Shown piece after piece: positions 6,317 to 11,735 of a stretch of DNA of 11,735 nt; the first letter of the stretch is position 1, and each line of letters begins with the position of its first letter. The position numbers and the translations under genes were made by a program. The notes under the pieces are model-generated. The model did no database searches. It had not been told where the DNA came from and saw only the letters and a program-made list of their open reading frames with translations. The stretch comes from Bacteroidota bacterium (GTDB taxonomy: Bacteria > Bacteroidota > Bacteroidia > Bacteroidales > UBA10428), in assembly GCA_024640925.1 (NCBI GenBank), contig JAHEEB010000047.1:1-11735 (forward strand), in the 5' to 3' direction.

Positions 6317-9300
6317 TTATGCATTTTGTTTTTTGCGCCCCATCTTAAGGGTATCAAATACAATTGGTGCAGCATTGAATATGGAAGAATATGTTCCAAT
6401 GCTAATACCTATAAGTAATGCGAATATAAAACCACGAATTACCTCACCACCAAAGATGAACATTACAATCAATGTAAACAGGGTGGTAAGAGATGTATTC
6501 AAGGTACGACCCAAAGTACTGTTCATTGCCTGGTTAAATACCTCACGTTGATCGCGTTTTGGATACAACCCTCTGTATTCACGGATTCGGTCGTAGATAA
6601 TAACCGTATCGTTTATGGAATATCCGATAACCGTTAGAATAGCAGCTATAAATGATTGGTCGATTTCCATATTGAAGGGCATGACATTACGAAGCAGAGA
6701 GTATATACCTAGCACAAACAATGTATCATGTGCAAGAGAAATTACACCTCCCAAACCAAACCTCCAGTCTTTGAAACGGATAAATATATAAAGGAAAATA
6801 CCAATCAGAGCAAAGATTACCGCCTGTATAGCTGAAGTTTTAATATCATCAGAAATAGTTGGTCCTACTTTTTGAGAACTCATTACATAATCTGATGCAA
6901 ATTTTTCAAAGGGTACATTTTCTCCTAATTGCGGTAATACACCTGCATAAATTTTCGATTCAACCAAACTATCTATATTTACCGACGGATTTAAATCTGT
7001 AAGTGCTTTTGTAGTAATCCTAACCTGTTTCTGAGCCTCTGTTCCAAATGTTTTAACTTCGGCAGATTGTCCAAGCGATTTTGAAATGGCACTTGATAAG
7101 TCAACTGTATTAATTTGAGTTTTCTGATCGAAACGAACAACATAACTGTAACCACCTTTAAAATCGATGCCCAGCTTAAAACCACCGGTAAACATGGAAA
7201 CAATGCCTGCTCCTACAACTATAATTGAAGCTACATAAAGTATTTTTCTTATTCCAATGAAATCAACTTTAGCATTGACAAGTACATTTGCTGTAGAAGG
7301 TATCGAAAATTTGATATCGCGCTGGTGTTTTAACATTAACTCAAAAATCATACGCGACACAAAAATAGCCGTAAACATTGAGGTAAGAATACCAATTATA
7401 AGAGTAGTAGCAAACCCTTGAATTGGTCCTGTACCAAAAATGTATAATATTATACCTGTTAGTATTGTGGTAAGGTTTCCGTCGATAATTGCTGAATAGG
7501 CATGTTTATATCCGTCGGACAGAGCCAGCCTGAGACCTTTTCCTGCCCGGAGCTCCTCCCTGATACGCTCATAGATAATAACGTTCGCATCCACTGCCAT
7601 ACCAAGGGTAAGCACAATACCAGCCAACCCGGGAAGAGTAAGTGCTGCTCCAAGCGATGCAAGTACCCCAAAGATAAAGAATACGTTAACAGTAAGAGCT
7701 ATATCGGCAACAAGACCAGAATTACTATAATAGAACCACATATAAAGCAGTACCACTAGAAAAGCAATGATAAAGGACAATTTTCCTGCATCAATAGCTT
7801 CCTGGCCGAGGGTTGGTCCAACAACAGCTTCTTCAATGATATGAGCCGGAGCTGGCAATTTACCTGATTTTAAAAGATTTGCAAGGTCCTTTGCCTCATC
7901 TATTGTAAAATTACCGGTAATCTGAGAACTACCACCCTTAATTTCGTTTTGTACAACCGGAGCTGAGTATACTTTATCATCCATAACAATGGCAATACAC
8001 TTTTGAAGATTCTCACGGGTTAAGCGAGCCCATTCCGTAGCACCTTCGGTGTTCATATCCATTGAAACGTAAGCAGTACCATTTTGCTGGTCAAAATCTT
8101 GTCTTGCTGTAGTAATAACTTCGCCTGCAAGGGAAGGTTTCCCTCCACGGGCAGCTTTTACAGCATATAGTTCGAAATAATTTGTCGGTTTTTTATCTTC
8201 TCCGGTAATTGACTTCGCTGACCACAAAAATCTACAGTCGCGGGGAAAAATATTTTTTGCTACAGCCAGGGAAATATACTTATCTACAACTGCAGTATCT
8301 TTAAAGTGTGCTGTACCAACAATTGAACCCGGATAGGGTTGTCCTGTCTGCTGATCAAGACGTGGATAGAGAACTTTAAACAAAGGATATTGATCATCAC
8401 CCTTTCCAACCAATGAAGTATCGGTTGTTGCAATTTCCTGCTGGGCCAAAGCATTTAGTTCTGATTTTTTACCTGAATCGACTACTTGTGCAGTTGGTGC
8501 ACCTAAAGCAGGACTGACTGAAGCTGTTGTATCCTTTTTCTGCATCAGAGCTTTTTCGGTAGCCAGGTAACTTTTCACTATGTTATTGGCATTCATAAGC
8601 TCATTCTGCAGATCTTTATTTTCGTATGTTGTCCAGAACTCAAGATTGGCTGTACCTTTAAGCAAACGACGTACACGATCTTTATCTTTTACACCAGGCA
8701 AACTAACCATAATCCTGCCTGTACCTTCCAATCGTTGAATATTGGGTTGGGTAACACCAAACTGGTCGATACGAGTACGGATAATATTAAAAGCATTATC
8801 TATAGCTCCCTGAGCTTCCTTATCAATAACTTTAAGCACTTCTTCATTAGATGCTCCAAAAGGAATTTCGTTAAGCAGTTCTTTTGAACGGAAATACGAT
8901 TCGAGTGATACACCGGGTGCAACTTTCTCAAATGCCTTTCCAAACAGAGCAACAAAATCGGCGCCGCCTCCTTGTTCCTCCATTCTTTTGGCTTCTAACA
9001 AGGCTCTGTTTAGAAGGCTGTCTTCAGGACTAATTGACAGATTCCTGATTACATCTGTTACAGAGATTTCCAGAACCAGGTCCATACCCCCTTTAAGGTC
9101 AAGACCAAAATTCAACTCGTTCTCGGCTACATCGCGATAATTGAACAGTTTTAGATAGACCTTTTCTGACGAAATAGAATCCAAAAAATATTGTTCTTTT
9201 TCGGTAACTATCGAATCATAAACAAGTTTGTTTTGTTCTTCTGTTACAAGCTTATTAGTTGCTACAATAGCAAACTCTTTTGCCTGATTTCTGAGTGACA

Positions 9301-9385
9301 TGCCTTTAAAGGTAAAGGACAGCTGATATAAACATACAAGCGCCAGCACAATAGTCAAAAACAGAATGGCTCCTTTGTTTCGCAT
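6317..9385 (-). CDS. secDF: Protein translocase subunit SecDF (fused SecD-SecF)
   Basis: A 1022-residue inner-membrane protein that uses the proton gradient to pull exported proteins from the SecYEG channel into the periplasm. SecD half: membrane helix 6-26, GLDLKGGMDL at 94-103, the first head domain with GRIMVSLPGVKD (223-234), the lid-side strands near 437-495, then five helices from about 535 to 685. These include LGMAVDANVIIYERIREE with the proton-relay Asp599 and Arg607. SecF half: helix near 714-733, GIDFKGGYSY (739-748), and helices from about 851 with VIGYSINDTVIIYDRIRE carrying Asp926 and Arg933. Both halves and all key residues are intact in one frame. A Ser/Thr/Ala/Lys-rich insertion at about 275-330 lengthens the head domain. 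Single-chain SecDF is usual in Bacteroidota. A strong terminator follows the gene. Confidence 0.97.
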   Translation of the reverse strand: MRNKGAILFLTIVLALVCLYQLSFTFKGMSLRNQAKEFAIVATNKLVTEEQNKLVYDSIVTEKEQYFLDSISSEKVYLKLFNYRDVAENELNFGLDLKGGMDLVLEISVTDVIRNLSISPEDSLLNRALLEAKRMEEQGGGADFVALFGKAFEKVAPGVSLESYFRSKELLNEIPFGASNEEVLKVIDKEAQGAIDNAFNIIRTRIDQFGVTQPNIQRLEGTGRIMVSLPGVKDKDRVRRLLKGTANLEFWTTYENKDLQNELMNANNIVKSYLATEKALMQKKDTTASVSPALGAPTAQVVDSGKKSELNALAQQEIATTDTSLVGKGDDQYPLFKVLYPRLDQQTGQPYPGSIVGTAHFKDTAVVDKYISLAVAKNIFPRDCRFLWSAKSITGEDKKPTNYFELYAVKAARGGKPSLAGEVITTARQDFDQQNGTAYVSMDMNTEGATEWARLTRENLQKCIAIVMDDKVYSAPVVQNEIKGGSSQITGNFTIDEAKDLANLLKSGKLPAPAHIIEEAVVGPTLGQEAIDAGKLSFIIAFLVVLLYMWFYYSNSGLVADIALTVNVFFIFGVLASLGAALTLPGLAGIVLTLGMAVDANVIIYERIREELRAGKGLRLALSDGYKHAYSAIIDGNLTTILTGIILYIFGTGPIQGFATTLIIGILTSMFTAIFVSRMIFELMLKHQRDIKFSIPSTANVLVNAKVDFIGIRKILYVASIIVVGAGIVSMFTGGFKLGIDFKGGYSYVVRFDQKTQINTVDLSSAISKSLGQSAEVKTFGTEAQKQVRITTKALTDLNPSVNIDSLVESKIYAGVLPQLGENVPFEKFASDYVMSSQKVGPTISDDIKTSAIQAVIFALIGIFLYIFIRFKDWRFGLGGVISLAHDTLFVLGIYSLLRNVMPFNMEIDQSFIAAILTVIGYSINDTVIIYDRIREYRGLYPKRDQREVFNQAMNSTLGRTLNTSLTTLFTLIVMFIFGGEVIRGFIFALLIGISIGTYSSIFNAAPIVFDTLKMGRKKQNA

Positions 9386-9440
9386 TTCTAATTGTTTTAA
9401 AAGTTACGGGTTTTTAAATACCTCTATTTTAGTTGAGGCG

Positions 9441-9448
9441 CAAAGATA
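9441..9448 (-). promoter_or_regulatory. Candidate -7 box for secDF
   Basis: TATCTTTG on the minus strand matches the TAnnTTTG -7 consensus and would start transcription about 48 nt ahead of the secDF ATG. No TTG occurs 17-23 bp upstream, so the -33 element is missing or degenerate. The 172-bp gap behind glmM makes an own promoter for secDF plausible. Confidence 0.4.
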
Positions 9449-9557
9449 AATGAATTTTTCAGAAGAAAAAATTGATTGTAATATAAAAGAAGCAACTTGA
9501 GGTCAATGTGTTAAAAAACCTTGCCGTTGCTACTCTAACATGTTTAGAAAACATAGA

Positions 9558-10943
9558 TCAGGTAAGTTCCGAAATTATCTTTTTCACTGAGTCGGCAAGT
9601 TTATCGGCTTTTTCCTTCGTACTGCTCTCGGAATAAATACGTATTATTGGCTCTGTATTTGATTTCCTAAGGTGTATCCATTCATCCTGCAATTCAATTT
9701 TAACTCCATCTTCGAGGTTAATTTTTTTATCGGAAAAGAATTTTTTAACCTTATCGAGAAGGATATCAACATCGATTTCGGGACGAAGTTCAATCTTATT
9801 TTTCGATATTACATATTCGGGATATTTTTTGCGTAGTTCGGAACAGCTTTTCCCTGATTTAGCCAGATGAGTGAGAAATAATGCTATCCCAACCAGGGCA
9901 TCGCGACCATAATGAAGTTCCGGAAAGATAACTCCACCATTCCCTTCTCCACCAATAACAGCTGCTGTACTTTTCATTTTTTCCACTACATTTACTTCTC
10001 CTACAGCTGCCGAACTATATTTGCACCCATACTGGGTTGTAACATCTCTCAGCGCTAATGTCGATGAAAGATTTGATACGGTATTCCCTTTATTATTAGA
10101 CAGTATATAATCGGCAACAGCCACAAGGGTATATTCTTCGCCAAACATGGTGCCATCTTCATTAATAATTGCAAGCCTGTCGACATCGGGATCAACAACA
10201 AACCCTACATTTGCCCCCTCCTTTTTCATAACATTGGAAATATCGGTTAAATTTTCGGGCAATGGTTCCGGATTATGCGGGAATAATCCATTGGGTGTAC
10301 AATGCAACTCTACAATTTCTTTTACCCCCAACTCCATTAATAACTTTGGAATTATTATGCCTCCAACGCTATTCACACAGTCGATTGCAACCTTAAACCC
10401 AGCCTTTGAAATGGCATCGATATCCACCAATTTCAGATCGAGGATTTGGTGTATGTGGTCGTCGCCTGCATTATGATATGCCGAATGCTTACCCAGTTTA
10501 TCGAAGGGGTTAAACTCAAACTGATCTTTGGTGACCATATCCAGAATGAACTGGCCATCTGCAGCTGATAAAAATTCTCCTTTATCATTCAGAAGCTTTA
10601 ATGCATTCCACTGCGCCGGATTATGACTGGCAGTTAATATTATTCCCCCGTCAGCTTTTAGATTAATGACGGCCATTTCGGTAGTAGGTGTGGATACAGG
10701 TCCAAGATCAACTACATCAACTCCCATGCTTTCCAGGGTGCCAGATACCAATTGTAATACCATAGTCCCCGAAACACGTGCATCGCGACCAATCAGCACC
10801 TTCAGTTTTTCGTTCGATTTTGTACTCTTAAGCCAGAGTGAATAGGCTGTGGTAAACTTTACAATATCCAAAGGAGTGAGATTATCTCCCGGTTTCCCTC
10901 CGATAGTCCCCCGAATGCCGGAAATAGATTTTATAAGTGCCAT
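9558..10943 (-). CDS. glmM: Phosphoglucosamine mutase
   Basis: A 461-residue alpha-D-phosphohexomutase that converts glucosamine-6-phosphate to glucosamine-1-phosphate on the way to UDP-GlcNAc for peptidoglycan and LPS. All four family sites are intact: the phosphoserine loop TASHNPAQWNA with Ser106, the metal loop DPDVDR with Asp251/253/255, the sugar loop GEGNGG (332-337), and the phosphate-binding loop RKSNTEPIIR (426-435). The length is normal. GEGNGG and the SHNPAQWNA form differ from E. coli GlmM (GEQSGH) and resemble the archaeal and Bacteroidota branch, which includes enzymes with some phosphomannomutase activity, so sugar preference is slightly open. The gene is divergent from the pseudouridine synthase gene and lies 172 bp upstream of secDF. 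MALIKSISGIRG is a standard start. Confidence 0.92.
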   Translation of the reverse strand: MALIKSISGIRGTIGGKPGDNLTPLDIVKFTTAYSLWLKSTKSNEKLKVLIGRDARVSGTMVLQLVSGTLESMGVDVVDLGPVSTPTTEMAVINLKADGGIILTASHNPAQWNALKLLNDKGEFLSAADGQFILDMVTKDQFEFNPFDKLGKHSAYHNAGDDHIHQILDLKLVDIDAISKAGFKVAIDCVNSVGGIIIPKLLMELGVKEIVELHCTPNGLFPHNPEPLPENLTDISNVMKKEGANVGFVVDPDVDRLAIINEDGTMFGEEYTLVAVADYILSNNKGNTVSNLSSTLALRDVTTQYGCKYSSAAVGEVNVVEKMKSTAAVIGGEGNGGVIFPELHYGRDALVGIALFLTHLAKSGKSCSELRKKYPEYVISKNKIELRPEIDVDILLDKVKKFFSDKKINLEDGVKIELQDEWIHLRKSNTEPIIRIYSESSTKEKADKLADSVKKIISELT

Positions 10944-10970
10944 ATTATTTTTTACTATTTATTTGTAAGC

Positions 10971-10991
10971 TATTTTTGCGCATCAAAAATA
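10971..10991. promoter_or_regulatory. Face-to-face -7 boxes in the glmM / pseudouridine synthase divergent region
   Basis: TATTTTTG on the plus strand (10971-10978) and the same octamer on the minus strand (10984-10991) are separated by CGCAT, making an 8-bp-arm palindrome. Each matches TAnnTTTG and points toward one of the divergent genes: leftward to glmM (ATG at 10943) and rightward to the pseudouridine synthase (ATG at 11067). Neither has a TTG at the usual distance. The palindrome could instead be a regulator site. Confidence 0.4.
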
Positions 10992-11066
10992 CAGATTTTC
11001 GAATGATCCGAATCTTTATTTTATATAATTTACCAGTACTATTGGAGAGAAATTTAGCACATATCG

Positions 11067-11735
11067 ATGAACCAAAGATTTAATAAAGCCCGAAAAGGGA
11101 CAAAACAAAAGAACCCGGTATCTACTATTAAGAAGAGTGAAGAACCCGGGTCGGAAAAACTGCCAGGTACTATAATGCGTTTAAACAGGTTTATCGCTCT
11201 GTCTGGTATATGTTCGCGCAGGGAAGCAGACCAGCTGATAAAGGATGGGCATATTACCCTGAATGGCAATGTAGTTACAGATTTGGGAATAAAAGTAAAT
11301 ACAGACGATGAAATAAAGTATAACGGGAAAAAGATATCTCCTGAAAAACATGTTTACCTTTTATTAAATAAGCCGAAAGATTGCGTTACAACCTTAAACG
11401 ACCCGCATGCAAAAATTACTGTTTTGGATATTATTAAGAATGCGTGCAAGGAGCGGATATTCCCTGTAGGCCGTCTCGACAGGAATACAACAGGAGTACT
11501 TCTCTTTACAAACGATGGCGAACTAGCCGATCGGTTAACTCATCCGAGTTACAACAAGCTCAAAATATATCATGTTCACCTGGATAAAACACTAACCTCT
11601 GATCATTTTGCCTCTATATTAGAGGGAATTGAACTTGAAGATGGCATCATTAAAGCCGACCAGCTGAGTTATGTGGAACCTGACGATAAAAAACAGGTTG
11701 GAATTGAAATACATAGCGGAAAAAACAGGATTGTA
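11067..11735 (+). CDS. rluB: rRNA pseudouridine synthase, RsuA/RluB family (C-terminus off the right edge)
   Basis: The 223 visible residues belong to the RsuA/RluB/RluE/RluF family, which turns one uridine in ribosomal RNA into pseudouridine. A lysine-rich tail (1-36) precedes an S4 RNA-binding domain beginning MRLNRFIALSGICSRREAD (37-55). The catalytic domain follows: LLLNKPKDCVTT (98-109), the active-site motif GRLDRNTTGVLLFTNDGEL with Asp138, KIYHVHLDK (166-174), and GKNRIV where the window ends. ATG 11067-11069 gives a basic N-terminal extension of a kind common in Bacteroidota members. ATG 11175, at the S4 domain, is an alternative start. The frame is open to the last base, so this is truncation by the window. 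The RluB name (23S rRNA) is the likely paralogue but is not provable from this part. Confidence 0.9.
   Translation, partial: MNQRFNKARKGTKQKNPVSTIKKSEEPGSEKLPGTIMRLNRFIALSGICSRREADQLIKDGHITLNGNVVTDLGIKVNTDDEIKYNGKKISPEKHVYLLLNKPKDCVTTLNDPHAKITVLDIIKNACKERIFPVGRLDRNTTGVLLFTNDGELADRLTHPSYNKLKIYHVHLDKTLTSDHFASILEGIELEDGIIKADQLSYVEPDDKKQVGIEIHSGKNRIV

Noticed and set aside
6991..7671. Two 70-codon minus-strand frames inside secDF (6991-7203 and 7459-7671)
   Set aside because: Out-of-frame readings within an intact, highly conserved gene, with no motifs of their own.
9459..9554. Possible 31-codon leader peptide between glmM and secDF (minus strand)
   Set aside because: It ends before the predicted secDF promoter and has no arrest-peptide pattern or start context that I can see. 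A chance frame is more likely.
9540..9554. Inverted repeat ATGTTT-AGA-AAACAT just after the glmM stop
   Set aside because: Only a 6-bp AT-rich stem with no T run directly after it on the minus strand, so it is not convincing as a terminator.
11054..11269. Minus-strand frame of 71 codons over the start of the pseudouridine synthase
   Set aside because: It is the antisense of the S4 domain. The plus-strand frame shows the full family motifs.

Overview
The window looks like an ordinary chromosomal stretch of a low-GC member of the Bacteroidota. Four things point there: a single-chain SecD-SecF fusion, an ExbB-ExbD-ExbD-TonB cluster whose TonB has the phylum-typical 'NRNKEYGAYELRK' N-terminus, AT-rich leaders without Shine-Dalgarno sequences, and several TAnnTTTG-like -7 promoter boxes. 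No mobile element, CRISPR array, rRNA or tRNA was seen.

Positions 1-5867, minus strand: seven closely packed genes that read as one operon. In transcription order they are a 70-residue two-helix membrane protein, a PstS-like phosphate-binding-family lipoprotein, a 600-residue exported TPR protein, ExbB, two ExbD paralogues and TonB, whose C-terminus lies off the left edge. Gaps run from a 17-bp overlap to 57 bp. A TTG-N23-TAATTTTG promoter lies about 60 bp ahead of the first gene. ExbB and the two ExbDs would form a proton-driven inner-membrane motor that energises TonB. The binding protein and TPR protein would be its periplasmic partners. No ABC permease or ATPase is encoded with the PstS-like protein, so what the module binds or moves is an open question and the most interesting point here.

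Positions 5868-6316: an AT-rich spacer of about 450 bp with the operon promoter at one end and the secDF terminator at the other. No gene is supported between them.

Positions 6317-10943, minus strand: secDF (1022 residues, protein-export motor) and upstream of it glmM (phosphoglucosamine mutase, UDP-GlcNAc synthesis). They are separated by 172 bp that holds a secDF promoter candidate. Both are probably core genes.

Positions 10944-11735: a 123-bp divergent intergenic region containing a palindrome made of two opposed TATTTTTG boxes, then on the plus strand the first 223 residues of an RsuA/RluB-family rRNA pseudouridine synthase that runs off the right edge.
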